From Pseudoalteromonas sp. MSK9-3 (GTDB lineage: Bacteria; Pseudomonadota; Gammaproteobacteria; Enterobacterales; Alteromonadaceae): a DNA stretch of 64,000 nt. Positions 34,878-45,346 of this stretch are shown here, one piece after another. Numbering within the stretch: the stretch's first letter is position 1; each line of letters opens with the position of its first letter. The position numbers and the translations under genes are program-made. The stretch is taken from positions 1 to 64,000 of the forward strand of contig NZ_MIET01000055.1 of the NCBI RefSeq assembly GCF_003590335.1, given 5' to 3'. Below the pieces are notes generated by a model. That model was not told where the DNA came from, ran no database searches, and saw nothing but the letters and a program-made list of their open reading frames with translations.

Positions 34878-35597
34878 ATGATGGATGTTGTAATTTCAAT
34901 GCAAGCTGTGAATAAGGTATTTGAAACAGAACTATTGCAAACGCACGCTTTAAGGAATATTCAGTTAATCATCAGAGAGGGGGAGTTTGTTTCTATATCT
35001 GGGCCTTCAGGCTGTGGTAAGTCTACATTATTATCGATTATGGGGTTATTGGAGTCGCCCAGTAGTGGTGAGTACTACATCAATGGAACTGATGTGTCAA
35101 AACTGACACCAGATGATGCTGCCGAAATTAGAAATAAAGCAATAGGGTTCATATTTCAGTCCTTTAATTTGGCAAATGAGTTGTCGGTATTGGAGAACGT
35201 CTCACTGCCTCTACGTTATAGCAGTGCGAAGCCGGACAAAGCGAGTATAAAACAACGAGCGTTAGCCTGCCTTGAGCAAGTGGGCTTATCGCATAGAGCT
35301 GGTCATAAACCGAATCAGTTATCAGGCGGCCAACAGCAACGTGTTGCCATTGCCAGAGCGCTTATTGCTGAGCCCGCAATTTTACTCATTGATGAGCCGA
35401 CAGGTAATTTGGATTCAAAAAGTGGTGATTCAGTGATGCGTTTGATTGGCGAGCTACACAGACAAGGTCGCACGATTTGTATGGTGACACATGACCCAAA
35501 ATATGCAGATATGGCCCCCAAAAAAATTAAACTACTTGATGGTGAAATACTGGGTGATATAAGCACAGTGGCAGCGCATGCTACTTTGGAGACATGA
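34878..35597 (+). CDS. ABC exporter ATPase, MacB/LolD type (second system)
   Basis: The 239-aa ATPase has Walker A SGPSGCGKSTLLS, FQSFNL Q-loop, LSGGQQQR signature, LLIDEPTG Walker B, NLDS D-loop and VTHD switch. It closely parallels the ATPase at 31273 and is followed by its permease with a 4-nt overlap. GGGAG lies before two possible ATG starts (34878 and 34881). Function depends on whether the upstream adaptor is intact. Confidence 0.92.
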   Translation: MMDVVISMQAVNKVFETELLQTHALRNIQLIIREGEFVSISGPSGCGKSTLLSIMGLLESPSSGEYYINGTDVSKLTPDDAAEIRNKAIGFIFQSFNLANELSVLENVSLPLRYSSAKPDKASIKQRALACLEQVGLSHRAGHKPNQLSGGQQQRVAIARALIAEPAILLIDEPTGNLDSKSGDSVMRLIGELHRQGRTICMVTHDPKYADMAPKKIKLLDGEILGDISTVAAHATLET

Positions 35598-37993
35598 TGA
35601 TCATGCATGCATTTTCACAGGTTTTAACTACCCCGCGGTACACGTTCAGTGTGATGATGAGTATGGTAATAGCATTAACGACGTTATTTATTGCTGTGAC
35701 ATTCACCTATTCTCTTTTGTTTAGTTCGTTACCTTACCCGAATTCGGATCGCCTCGTTAAAGTTGAATTTGCTCAGTATGATGCGAATGATCAGTTTAAT
35801 GTTGAGGCATTTAATTATCCGAGCCTCATGGCTTTGTACCAGCAAAGGCGTCACTTAGAAGAGGTTGCATTAGTGCACTATGCAGAGCAACTTTTATTGT
35901 CCCATGTGGATAGCCCCAAAGTGAATACGGCATTTGTAACACATGAATGGTTTTCAATGTTTGATATACCCATGCATTTGGGGCGAGGCTTTACACATCA
36001 AAGTGATAATACCCTCCCTGTTGCGGTACTGAGCTTTGAGCATTGGCAAAAGTACTTTGAGCAAGACCCTCACATTGTCGGTAAAACGATTTCTTTTGGA
36101 AAGGCGAGTTTTCAAGTTATAGGCGTGACGGCCGCACATTTTATCGAGGCGAATTTAGCACAATTTAATCAAAAAACCGGAGTATGGTTAGCGTGGGATC
36201 ATAATTTAACCACACAAGGAGCCAGAAGCTTTTGGTGGAACCGATATGCAAATAATTTAATGGTCGCCCGGTTGCCTCAGTCTGAAACGATTGAGACTGT
36301 GAGTCTGAATTTATCACAAGAAATGAATAGTGTGTGGCAAACGAACGTCAAGGGTGAAACCTATTTTGATGGTTGGCACATAAAAATATGGTTAACCCCT
36401 TTGAAAGCAGTCTTATTGGGGTCGAGCCGTTCGCTCGTTTTAGGTGTATTGGCTGGCGCGATAGGGTTATTGCTCATGGTTTTGTTTAATGTCTGTAACT
36501 TGTATATCGCCATGTTAGCGACTCGAAGACATCAGTTGGTACTTCGTGTCGCGTTGGGTGCAAAAAAGAAACAATTGTATGCGCAGCTGTGGTGTGAAGG
36601 ATTACTTATCATGTTTACGGCGACGGTATTAGCGATGATAATTGCCCACTTAAGCTTGTTTTATGGCGCACCTTGGTTAGCGACTTTGTTTCCTCATGTA
36701 AGTTTGCTGACACTATCTTGGCCTGTTGTGGCAATGATACTAGCCAGCGTGTTACTGCTAAACAGTGTGTTGGTTTCAGTTGGACTGTCGCGATTTCCGT
36801 ATCAAGGTTTGGCGCAAGCTATGGCGGGTGCGACAAAAGGAGTTGGAGTGCAAGTCAGTGCGCAGCAAATTAATATATCTGTGGTCAGCCAGCTCGCCAT
36901 TGCCATGATGATTGTTAGTTGTTTATTGACTGTTGCATGGCAGCAATGGCAGCAAATTGAACTTGCACATACGCTGCCCTTAAAAGATAAGTTTATGGTA
37001 CAACTTTCGGATACCACAAAAGATGGGGAGGCAGCGCAACAAGCAGCCTATACACACGCGGCTAATGTACTTGAAGTGCTCCCTATGGTTGAACAAGTTA
37101 GTCGTAGTAACTCACCGTTAGGAGAGCAACTCATTACCTGGGATTTGACTTTGGTTGATACGCTGCAAAAGGTGACGCCATTAGGAAAAGTGGTAGATCA
37201 TCGCTATGCAGCATTTTTTTCACAGACATTATTAGCAGGACGGTTTTTTGATGTCACAGATGTACAAAATAATGCCGATGTTTTAATGATCAGTGAGTCA
37301 TTAGCTAATCAATTGGGTGGCATTGAGCAAGCATTATCAACTCGGCTGAGTTTTAATATTGATGACCCCGATGCGGCAATGCAGATAATTGGGGTGGTGG
37401 CTGATCAAGCGAGTGTGAATGGTTCAATAACCCCGCGTTTTGTGTATCGTGCAACACAAGGCAGGCATTATTTGTTAGTGCATTTATTACCAGGTCACTC
37501 ATTATCAAAAGCGAACATGGAGCAGCTTTTTGAACAACACCAGCCAGGTATGAAAGTATTTAGGGTTCAGAGCCTTGAAAGTCAGCGAGATGCGTTATTA
37601 CTCGCCAATAAGCTACTGCTATGGGTAAGTATGTGTATCACAATTGTGACGCTCGTTTTGGCCGCAGTAGGGTTATTTGGTGTCATGAGCATCCGTCAAT
37701 CAGCTCAGAGGCAAACCATCGCCATGAAACGAGCGATAGGGGCAAAAAATTCGCAATTGGTGGCGGAAATGCTACTTCAATTTGGACGAGTTGCAACCAT
37801 CGCCACGCTCATTGCTGCTGTTGGCAGTATATTACTCGTAAATTATTTTACAACTGCGATAGATGTGTGGGCTGCAAGCTTTTGTATTGCTGTTAGTGTG
37901 GTGTTGATAAATGCGGCTTTTTGGGTTTACCAACCGTTACAGCAGCAATTGAAGCACGCAATCGGATGTCAGTTACGTGGAGATAAGGGGTAG
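35594..37993 (+). CDS. MacB-like ABC exporter permease (second system)
   Basis: The 799-aa permease has the same two-FtsX layout as the 28814 permease: TM1 (about 15-40), a large extracytoplasmic domain, and three TMs from about residue 280 (LVLGVLAGAIGLLLMVLFNV). A mid-protein TM lies near 430-445, then a second domain and three C-terminal TMs (LLWVSMCITIVTLVLAAVGLFG, then the FtsX signature RQTIAMKRAIGAK). The frame is intact although the adaptor gene upstream is broken, which argues either for recent damage or an error upstream. Substrate unknown. Confidence 0.88.
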   Translation: MMIMHAFSQVLTTPRYTFSVMMSMVIALTTLFIAVTFTYSLLFSSLPYPNSDRLVKVEFAQYDANDQFNVEAFNYPSLMALYQQRRHLEEVALVHYAEQLLLSHVDSPKVNTAFVTHEWFSMFDIPMHLGRGFTHQSDNTLPVAVLSFEHWQKYFEQDPHIVGKTISFGKASFQVIGVTAAHFIEANLAQFNQKTGVWLAWDHNLTTQGARSFWWNRYANNLMVARLPQSETIETVSLNLSQEMNSVWQTNVKGETYFDGWHIKIWLTPLKAVLLGSSRSLVLGVLAGAIGLLLMVLFNVCNLYIAMLATRRHQLVLRVALGAKKKQLYAQLWCEGLLIMFTATVLAMIIAHLSLFYGAPWLATLFPHVSLLTLSWPVVAMILASVLLLNSVLVSVGLSRFPYQGLAQAMAGATKGVGVQVSAQQINISVVSQLAIAMMIVSCLLTVAWQQWQQIELAHTLPLKDKFMVQLSDTTKDGEAAQQAAYTHAANVLEVLPMVEQVSRSNSPLGEQLITWDLTLVDTLQKVTPLGKVVDHRYAAFFSQTLLAGRFFDVTDVQNNADVLMISESLANQLGGIEQALSTRLSFNIDDPDAAMQIIGVVADQASVNGSITPRFVYRATQGRHYLLVHLLPGHSLSKANMEQLFEQHQPGMKVFRVQSLESQRDALLLANKLLLWVSMCITIVTLVLAAVGLFGVMSIRQSAQRQTIAMKRAIGAKNSQLVAEMLLQFGRVATIATLIAAVGSILLVNYFTTAIDVWAASFCIAVSVVLINAAFWVYQPLQQQLKHAIGCQLRGDKG

Positions 37994-38172
37994 GTCATCT
38001 CCCCTCGATTACCTCATGTCTATTATTAGAGTTTTTTGGTGAATTTATCGCATCATAAAGTCCTTTTTACTGATTTTTATAATTAGCAACAGAATCTTAC
38101 AAATGTCACGTTTATTGCTTTGTGAATCTTGCTAGTATTGCATGAGGAAATAATTTTCAGGTGATATTGGAC

Positions 38173-39333
38173 ATGCAAACAAAAATATTAAAAATAATCT
38201 TGCCACTAGTCATGCTGGCAGCAGGGGGGGTGGGATCAGTGGCTATCAATGCGCTTGCGACAGAGCCAGATGAGAAAGAACTAATTGATACCCGCCCAGT
38301 GGTTGAAGTAGAAACAGCTTTTGCCCTTGATCATCAAGTTGTGATTAACAGCTATGGTGAAGTTAAGCCCTTTGAGTCAACACAGCTTTCAGTTCAAGTC
38401 TCGGGTGAAGTGACTGCATGGCACCCTAATTTTGTCAGTGGGGGGATTGTTGCACGTGGTGACGTGTTAATGGAAATTGAAAAAGACAATTACGAAGCGG
38501 CTGTATTACAAGCTGAGGCTGACTTATCGCGCGCTCAAGCAACATTGATAGAAGAGCAAGCACAGGCCGACGTTGCCGAAGATGAAGCCAAGCGTTTCCC
38601 TAGCCGTAAACATACCGACCTGTTTTTACGTAAACCCCAAGTATTAAGTGCACAAGCAGGCGTAAAATCTGCACGCGCAGCACTCAAAAGGGCGCAAAGG
38701 GATTTGGCAAATTGTGAAGTAAGAGCACCTTATGATGCATTAGTTATTTCGCGTGATGTGGGATTAGGCCAATTTGTTAGTACGGGTTCATCGGTTGCGA
38801 CACTCAACGGTATTGAATATGCTGAGGTTGTGATCCCAATTGCTGGCTTTGATAGTGCCTTTTTACCAGAGCGGATCACAGGTTTAACAGCCACAATAAA
38901 ACAAACTGGGCTAAATGGCTTTACACGACAAGCGGTTGTGCATCGCGATCTCGGGATCGTTGACAGCGATACGCGTATGGTAAATTTGGTTGTGCGTATT
39001 CAAGACCCATACGGGTTAAAAACCCGTCAACCGCAAGTGAAGTTTGGCTCGTATGTACAAATCACGTTTGGTGGAAAAACATTAAATAAAATTTATCGCT
39101 TGCCACAAGATTTAGTTAACAATAGCACGATTTGGTTGCTTAACGCTGAAAATCAATTAGAGCCCAGAGAGGTGACGGTTATTCGTGAAGAAGGGACCTA
39201 TTTTTATGTGAGTGCAGGTTTGAATGACAATGAAAAAATTGTGACGACGGTACCTGAATACCCACAAAAAGGCATGACAGTGAAAGTAGCTGGTGAAGAT
39301 TCATCTCAGTTAGCTACAACTGAAAAATTATAA
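38173..39333 (+). CDS. RND efflux periplasmic adaptor subunit
   Basis: The 386-aa adaptor has an N-terminal signal/anchor (MQTKILKIILPLVMLAAGG). It shows the RND adaptor order: barrel-sandwich half (VNSYGEVKPFESTQLSVQVS), short coiled-coil hairpin with RAQATLIEEQAQADVAEDEA, second half (ANCEVRAPYDALVISRDVGL), beta-barrel and membrane-proximal domains. It precedes the RND pump by 15 bp. Start at 38173 (ATG, AGGTG upstream) is preferred over the GTG at 38161. The outer-membrane partner is not encoded here. Confidence 0.9.
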   Translation: MQTKILKIILPLVMLAAGGVGSVAINALATEPDEKELIDTRPVVEVETAFALDHQVVINSYGEVKPFESTQLSVQVSGEVTAWHPNFVSGGIVARGDVLMEIEKDNYEAAVLQAEADLSRAQATLIEEQAQADVAEDEAKRFPSRKHTDLFLRKPQVLSAQAGVKSARAALKRAQRDLANCEVRAPYDALVISRDVGLGQFVSTGSSVATLNGIEYAEVVIPIAGFDSAFLPERITGLTATIKQTGLNGFTRQAVVHRDLGIVDSDTRMVNLVVRIQDPYGLKTRQPQVKFGSYVQITFGGKTLNKIYRLPQDLVNNSTIWLLNAENQLEPREVTVIREEGTYFYVSAGLNDNEKIVTTVPEYPQKGMTVKVAGEDSSQLATTEKL

Positions 39334-39348
39334 GGGTGGGTGTATATC

Positions 39349-42300
39349 GTGAGTACGCATGAACAGCAAAAACAAACCGGCTTAATTGCTTTTTTTGCTA
39401 ATAACCCGGTTGCCGCAAACTTGCTAATGTGGTTTATCATCATCATTGGTATTTTTACCTATTCTACCATTCAGAGGCAGATGTTCCCGAATGTAGAGAT
39501 TAATTATATTACCGTATCTGCAAACTATCCTGGGGCATCGCCACAAGAGATAGAAGAAAGTATTTTAATTAAGATTGAAGAGTCATTACAAGATGTTACT
39601 GATGTGGAAGAAGCCGTCTACCGCGCTTCTCATGGCAGTGGTAGCGCGCAGCTGAAAATAGACCCTGATGTTGAGCTGACAGATGTGTTAGATAAGGTGA
39701 AGCTGAGAGTCGATAGCATCGCTACTTTTCCAGCCGCAATGGAGCCTTTGACGGTAAACCAAGTTGAGTTTCGACAAGATGTGGTTGGCATGACTGTATC
39801 TGCTGACTTGCCATTGACTCAGCTAAAACCAATTGCGAAAGAAATAGAAGATGAGTTGCTACATTTAGGGAATGTGTCTCTCGTATCTGTTGACGTCCCA
39901 TTGGATGAAATCGCGATAGAAATAAAGCCAGATGTGTTGCGTCAATATAACTTAACCATTGCAGATATAACGAATTCTATACGTAATTATTCGGCAAATA
40001 TTTCAGCAGGTGAGCTCAGAACTGAAGCGGGTATTATTTCAGTGCGCGTTGAAAACCAGTCATACAGTGGTGATGAATTTCGTCAGCTGCCTGTCAAAGT
40101 GGGCGCGAATGGTGCACAGGTCTTACTTAAAGATGTTGCAATCATCAAAGATGAATTTACTGAAGGTGAGCGATATTTTAAATTAAATGGCCAAAATGCG
40201 GTTTTTATTCAGGTCAAAGCGACGACAGAGCAAAATATGGTGCCGGTGGCAAACTCTGTTAATGCATATATTAAGCAAAAGAATGAGCAGTTGCCAGCCG
40301 GTGTGACGATTGAGTCTTTAGTGGATATGACATACTACTTGAATGGTCGCTTGAGTATGATGAAAACAAACCTATTACAAGGGATGTTTCTCGTGGCATT
40401 GATGCTGTTTGTATTTTTGCGCTTTAAGTTGGCGATGTGGGTAACCATCGGGATCCCGGTCTGCTTCTTGGGGGCGATCATGTTAATGCCTGCATTGGGG
40501 ATAACACTAAATGTGACCTCATTATTTGCTTTCATTATGGTGCTTGGGATCGTGGTTGATGATGCCATTGTGATAGGTGAAAGCGCGTATACTGAGGTAG
40601 AGAAAAAAGGTCCTGGTGTAGAAAATGTGATCCGAGGTGCTAAACGTGTTGCGACACCTGCGACATTTGGGGTGTTAACAACCATGGCGGTATTTGCACC
40701 GCTGATGTTCTCAACTGGACCTGAAAGTTCAAACTTCATTTCAATTGCGGGCGTTGTGTTACTGTGTTTATTTTTTAGTTTAATTGAATCTAAGCTCATT
40801 CTCCCTGCGCATATTGCGCAAATAAAGTTTAAACCCCTTGCAGAAAAAAGCTGGCGAAATGGGTTTAATCGACGCTTTTTTGGCTTTGTAAATGGGCCTT
40901 ATAAACGTTTTGTAACACGCTGTGTAGAATGGCGATGGACGGTATTATTTTCGTTTGTCAGTATTTTTATAATCAGTGTAAGCTTAATGACGAGCGGCCA
41001 TATTAGAACGCTATTCTTGCCTAAAATTCCTCATGATTTTCCTGCGATTAAATTGACCATGAACAATAATGTGTCAGATGAGCAGACCATTGCTGCGGCT
41101 AAGCAGCTAGAGCAATTGGTTATTGATATCGATAAGCAGGTTGAGCAAGAGTATGGCGTGAAAATGGTGAAAAACGTCATGGTTTTCAATATGGATAGAA
41201 CCAGTGCGCAAGTGATGGCGCCGCTAGTTGATGAAGAGCTACGCCCCTTTGACACCTTTGAACTGAGTCGTCGCTGGCGGGAAAACATGCCAGAGATTGC
41301 AGGGGTGAAATCTATACTTGTTGAAGACGAAGTGATTAACCTCGGCGGTGAGGGAGATTTTGGTTATTTACTGTATGGCTCTGACATTGAAACACTCAAT
41401 GCTGCCGGACGCCAGCTTATTACCTTATTGCAGCAAGAAAGCGGCTTATTTGATATTAGCTCGACGATTGACCCTGCAAGTAAAGAAATTCAATTATCTT
41501 TAAAGCCAGTCGCTTATGATTTAGGGCTTACATTGCGTGATATTGGCTCGCAAGTGGGCGCAAGTTTTTATGGCGGTGAGGCACAGCGTGTTATTCGTAA
41601 TGGGGAAGAAGTACGTGTGATGGTGCGTTACCCTAAGTTAACCCGTGAAGCATATTCATCACTAAAACATACGGTGATCACGACACCACAGGGCAAAGAA
41701 GTGGTGTTAGGAGATGTAGTCGATTTGATAGAAAAACCAGGGATCAGCTATATTCGACGTGAAGAAGGCTACAGAACGGTGTATGTCTATGGCAACATTG
41801 ATGAAGAAGCCATTGAACCAACTGCGGTAACCAAACGCATTGATGAGGTTATTTTACCTGAACTGCTCAAGAGCTTTCCTACGGTTAAAACCAAATTAAG
41901 TGGTGCTGTAGAAGAGCAACAAGCACAAGCAAATGAACAGATTGTCTTTTTCGTGATAGGCATGCTGTTGGTTTATATTTTGCTGGCTATTCCGTTAAAA
42001 AGTTATGCACAGCCTTTGATCGTCATGTCTGTTATCCCATTTAGTCTAGTGGGTGCATTGTGGGGGCATTTAGCATTTGGCTTAGACCTGAGCTTGATGT
42101 CTGCGTATGGCATTATTGCGGCGGCAGGGGTTGTTATTAATGACTCGTTGGTGATGACTGACTTTGTTAATCAGGTACGCCGTCAAGGTATGGCGTTAAA
42201 AGAGGCAGTTATAGAGGCAGGTTGTGCCCGTTTTCGTGCCATTACTTTAACGTCTATCACGACGTTTATGGGGGTTTTACCTATTATGTTTGAGACCAGT

Positions 42301-42492
42301 TTACAGGCGATGTTTGTGATCCCAATGGCTGTCTCACTTGGCTTTGCTGTTGTGTTTGCAACATTAATCACACTGTTACTGGTGCCATGTTTGTACATTA
42401 TCTTAACGGATATACAAGGAGCCTTTAGTAAGGCATTTGGTTTTACTAGTAAAGTCTTTCATACCATAAAGCCACGTTCAGCAAAGATATAA
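39349..42492 (+). CDS. RND efflux pump permease (AcrB superfamily)
   Basis: The 1047-aa pump has TM1 near residues 22-42 (PVAANLLMWFIIIIGIFTYS), two large periplasmic loops and two groups of six helices. The proton-relay motif GIVVDDAIVIGE in TM4 carries the paired Asp. The second half repeats the pattern (AAAGVVINDSLVMTDF). Length and the VAANLLMWF start match HAE1-like pumps of marine gammaproteobacteria. GTG at 39349 follows AAGGGTGGG; a GTG at 39340 is possible. Drug or metabolite export is inferred. A terminator lies 19 bp after the stop. Confidence 0.92.
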   Translation: MSTHEQQKQTGLIAFFANNPVAANLLMWFIIIIGIFTYSTIQRQMFPNVEINYITVSANYPGASPQEIEESILIKIEESLQDVTDVEEAVYRASHGSGSAQLKIDPDVELTDVLDKVKLRVDSIATFPAAMEPLTVNQVEFRQDVVGMTVSADLPLTQLKPIAKEIEDELLHLGNVSLVSVDVPLDEIAIEIKPDVLRQYNLTIADITNSIRNYSANISAGELRTEAGIISVRVENQSYSGDEFRQLPVKVGANGAQVLLKDVAIIKDEFTEGERYFKLNGQNAVFIQVKATTEQNMVPVANSVNAYIKQKNEQLPAGVTIESLVDMTYYLNGRLSMMKTNLLQGMFLVALMLFVFLRFKLAMWVTIGIPVCFLGAIMLMPALGITLNVTSLFAFIMVLGIVVDDAIVIGESAYTEVEKKGPGVENVIRGAKRVATPATFGVLTTMAVFAPLMFSTGPESSNFISIAGVVLLCLFFSLIESKLILPAHIAQIKFKPLAEKSWRNGFNRRFFGFVNGPYKRFVTRCVEWRWTVLFSFVSIFIISVSLMTSGHIRTLFLPKIPHDFPAIKLTMNNNVSDEQTIAAAKQLEQLVIDIDKQVEQEYGVKMVKNVMVFNMDRTSAQVMAPLVDEELRPFDTFELSRRWRENMPEIAGVKSILVEDEVINLGGEGDFGYLLYGSDIETLNAAGRQLITLLQQESGLFDISSTIDPASKEIQLSLKPVAYDLGLTLRDIGSQVGASFYGGEAQRVIRNGEEVRVMVRYPKLTREAYSSLKHTVITTPQGKEVVLGDVVDLIEKPGISYIRREEGYRTVYVYGNIDEEAIEPTAVTKRIDEVILPELLKSFPTVKTKLSGAVEEQQAQANEQIVFFVIGMLLVYILLAIPLKSYAQPLIVMSVIPFSLVGALWGHLAFGLDLSLMSAYGIIAAAGVVINDSLVMTDFVNQVRRQGMALKEAVIEAGCARFRAITLTSITTFMGVLPIMFETSLQAMFVIPMAVSLGFAVVFATLITLLLVPCLYIILTDIQGAFSKAFGFTSKVFHTIKPRSAKI

Positions 42493-42510
42493 GCAACTAT
42501 GAACGTTCCA

Positions 42511-42537
42511 AAAAGCCAGTACCTCACTGGCTTTTTT
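42511..42537 (+). terminator. Intrinsic terminator of the RND operon
   Basis: AAAAGCCAGT-ACCTC-ACTGGCTTTT, 10-bp stem, followed by further T residues. Confidence 0.88.
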
Positions 42538-42640
42538 AATTTTAAAGTGTTGCTATATTGGTCATTGATAGTCAAAAAGTTGTATTTGGTTTTTTCATCA
42601 TTATACTTGCGAATATTCTAATTATTGATGAGCTTTATTG

Positions 42641-43192
42641 GTGTCTGACAAGCAGGAACTTGCGCTGTGGAAACAAATAGGCATGCTGGCACAGATGCGA
42701 CAACTACATATTGGAGATGTGGTCTCTGCGCGCTTTTTTACCGAGACTGGGGAGGTAAGTGCGCTTCAAGTAAAGACGGAAATCATCTACCACTCTCAAA
42801 AGGATTCACATGCGTGGCGAGCAGAACTCGCGAATGCAATCAATGTGCATGTGCCTTTAGTCAAAGTAGGGAGTTATTCGGCTAAAGGTTGGGTATTTGG
42901 CTCAGGAGCTCAACCCGTGATGGCACATATTCATAGTGGGATCACGCATCTGAAGCTTGAACTTAAATGTAAAATGCAGCCCAAAAAATCGGTCGATAGG
43001 CGGCCTGAGTATGATCATGTCTTTCCACAAGCTCAGCACAGTTATCGACAAGGTACTCGGGTGTGGCATGCACCGTCAAAACGATGCTATCGATGTAAAC
43101 CTTGGCCATTTACTGAATATTGTCGCAATAGCTCACCGCAATTTGAACCAGACAGTGGCGCATTATGGCAAGTTGCTTGGGAGGTTATGTAA
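42641..43192 (+). CDS. Hypothetical protein with C-terminal chitin-binding-like motif
   Basis: The 183-aa protein has no signal peptide. Residues ~1-110 are of unknown fold. From ~128 the sequence reads FPQAQHSYRQGTRVWHAP, then YRCKPWPFTEYC and FEPDSGALWQVAWEVM. The CKPWP...C...(Y/F)EP..G..W..AW pattern recalls the small cysteine-containing chitin-binding modules at the ends of marine chitinases and LPMOs (from memory). Such a module in a protein without an export signal is odd. Start GTG at 42641 (or TTG at 42638); RBS is weak. An overlapping frame at 42957-43286 is judged spurious. Confidence 0.55.
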   Translation: MSDKQELALWKQIGMLAQMRQLHIGDVVSARFFTETGEVSALQVKTEIIYHSQKDSHAWRAELANAINVHVPLVKVGSYSAKGWVFGSGAQPVMAHIHSGITHLKLELKCKMQPKKSVDRRPEYDHVFPQAQHSYRQGTRVWHAPSKRCYRCKPWPFTEYCRNSSPQFEPDSGALWQVAWEVM

Positions 43193-43278
43193 TAACATTA
43201 CGCTCATTTTAAAACAGCACTGGCTTGCAACTATGACTATGATAGACTGGGAAAAATATCATAAGTTAGGAACAATCT

Positions 43279-45336
43279 GTGGCTGAAAACACGTCTGCTT
43301 TAACAGCAAAAAAAATCCCCCATAGTATGACTCATCATGGACACCAACGTACCGATAATTATTATTGGATGCGAGATGATAAACGCAGTAATGACGAAGT
43401 ATTACAACATTTGCGTATTGAAAACGAGCATGTTGCCGCGCAAATGGCGCCTCATAAAGTATTGCAAGATTCGTTATTTACCGAAATGAAATCACGGATC
43501 GTGAAAGATGATAGCTCTGTACCTGTAAAAGATGGTGCGTATTGGTATGTCTCAGATGTGACTGGAGATAACGAATATGCGTCACACTATCGAGCAAGCG
43601 ATGAAGCGCTGAGTGATAAATCACTCTTGTTAGACGTTAATGCCTTGGCGCAAAGTCATGAATACTATGATATTGGGGATTTGGCTGTTAGCCCAGATGA
43701 TAAACTGTTAGCTTATAGCGAAGACTTAGATGGAAGGCGTATTTATACCTTCCGATTTAAAGATATTGCCAGTGATACCTATTTAGAAGATGTGTTATCT
43801 AACACTGAGGGTGAACTTGTTTGGGCCAATGACAATAAAACCGTTTTCTATGTAAAAAAAGATGCGCAAACGCTGTTGGGCACTCAGGTATACAGACATG
43901 TATTGGGCACACCACAAAGCGATGATGTTTTAGTTTATGAAGAGCAAGATCATCAGTTTTATATGGGGCTGGGTAAAAGTCGCGATGATAGCCAGATTTA
44001 TATCTATTTATCGGCAACAGAAACCAGCGACTTATTGGTATTAGATGCGAACACACCTACAGGTGCTTTTGAACGGTTATTACCGCGCACAATAGGTCAT
44101 GAATATGGTTTAGATAAACTGGGCGACTCTTTTTATATTTTATCGAATCATGATGCAATCAACTTTCGCTTAATGCGCGCGTCAGCAGAAACTATTGCGG
44201 AAATAGCACACTGGGAAGAAGTCGTCGCACATCGAGAACACGTGTTACTGGAAGGGCTGGAGTTATTCGATAGCCACTTTGTTGTGACCGAGCGTGAAAT
44301 GGGCCAAATTCGTTTTGTGGTGCATACATACCAAGGCGATAGCTATCAGCTAACGTTTAATGATGAATGTTATTTTGCGGGAGTCGGACAAAACCCAGAG
44401 GCCAGTGCTACGACGGTCCGTATTTACTATTCAAGCCTGACAACACCGAGCTCAGTATTCGATTGTGATTTGGCAACGGGTCAGAAGGTGTTACGTAAAC
44501 AACAAGAAGTCTTGGGTGAATTTAATAGTGATGCTTATGCGTCTGAGCGTATTTTCGTGACTTCCCGCGATGGCGTAGATATTCCTGTTTCATTGGTATA
44601 TAAAAAATCGACATTCAAAAAAGATGGCTCTAACCCTTTACTACAGTACGGGTATGGCGCGTACGGTATTACCATTGATCCTACTTTCTCAAGTACAACG
44701 CTGAGCTTACTTGACCGTGGTTTTGTGTATGCAATTGCACATATTCGTGGCTCTGAAATGCTCGGACGTGCTTGGTATGAGCATGGGAAAAAGTCGTTTA
44801 AAGAAAACAGCTTTAATGATTTTGTTGATGTAACAAAATCATTAGTTAAAGAGGGCTATGGCGCATCAGATAAGATATTCGCTTCAGGTGGTAGTGCTGG
44901 TGGCTTGTTAATGGGGGCTGTGGTTAATCAGGCTCCAGAACTGTACTTAGGTGTTGGGTGCCATGTGCCATTTTTAGATGTCTTGACCACTATGTTGGAC
45001 GAAACGATCCCCCTGACAACCAATGAGTATGATGAATGGGGTAATCCAAATAATGAAGCGGATTATAAAACCATTTTAGCGTATTCACCGTACGATAATA
45101 TTGAAGCAAAAGCGTACCCTAATATCTTGGTGACTACAGGCTTACATGACTCTCAGGTGCAATATTGGGAGCCTATGAAGTGGGTGGTAAAGCTTCGAGA
45201 ATATAAAACAGACAATAATCTATTGTTGTTTAAAACAGATATGGATGCTGGCCATGGTGGGGCGTCAGGTCGTTTTAAGAGCCTACATGAGAAAGCATTA
45301 GAAATGGCATTTTTTATTGGTTTACTCGATTCATAA
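43279..45336 (+). CDS. ptrB: Oligopeptidase B (S9 family prolyl-oligopeptidase-like)
   Basis: The 685-aa cytosolic serine peptidase has an N-terminal seven-bladed propeller (about 70-400) and a C-terminal alpha/beta hydrolase. The hydrolase has the nucleophile in GGSAGG, Asp in TTGLHDSQV, and His in DAGHGG. Acidic residues in DETIPLTTNEYDEWGNP match oligopeptidase B, which cleaves after Arg/Lys in short peptides. Start GTG at 43279 with AGGAAC upstream. A hairpin with a short T-run follows the stop. Confidence 0.93.
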   Translation: MAENTSALTAKKIPHSMTHHGHQRTDNYYWMRDDKRSNDEVLQHLRIENEHVAAQMAPHKVLQDSLFTEMKSRIVKDDSSVPVKDGAYWYVSDVTGDNEYASHYRASDEALSDKSLLLDVNALAQSHEYYDIGDLAVSPDDKLLAYSEDLDGRRIYTFRFKDIASDTYLEDVLSNTEGELVWANDNKTVFYVKKDAQTLLGTQVYRHVLGTPQSDDVLVYEEQDHQFYMGLGKSRDDSQIYIYLSATETSDLLVLDANTPTGAFERLLPRTIGHEYGLDKLGDSFYILSNHDAINFRLMRASAETIAEIAHWEEVVAHREHVLLEGLELFDSHFVVTEREMGQIRFVVHTYQGDSYQLTFNDECYFAGVGQNPEASATTVRIYYSSLTTPSSVFDCDLATGQKVLRKQQEVLGEFNSDAYASERIFVTSRDGVDIPVSLVYKKSTFKKDGSNPLLQYGYGAYGITIDPTFSSTTLSLLDRGFVYAIAHIRGSEMLGRAWYEHGKKSFKENSFNDFVDVTKSLVKEGYGASDKIFASGGSAGGLLMGAVVNQAPELYLGVGCHVPFLDVLTTMLDETIPLTTNEYDEWGNPNNEADYKTILAYSPYDNIEAKAYPNILVTTGLHDSQVQYWEPMKWVVKLREYKTDNNLLLFKTDMDAGHGGASGRFKSLHEKALEMAFFIGLLDS

Positions 45337-45346
45337 ATAACGATGC

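Noticed and set aside
28814..37993. Biosynthetic gene cluster for an exported peptide near the two ABC exporters
   Set aside because: No precursor peptide, NRPS/PKS or modifying enzyme gene was found on either strand between the exporter genes.
42957..43286. Overlapping 109-aa plus-strand frame
   Set aside because: It overlaps both the orphan gene and the start of ptrB, lacks an RBS, and its composition is less protein-like than the 42641 frame.
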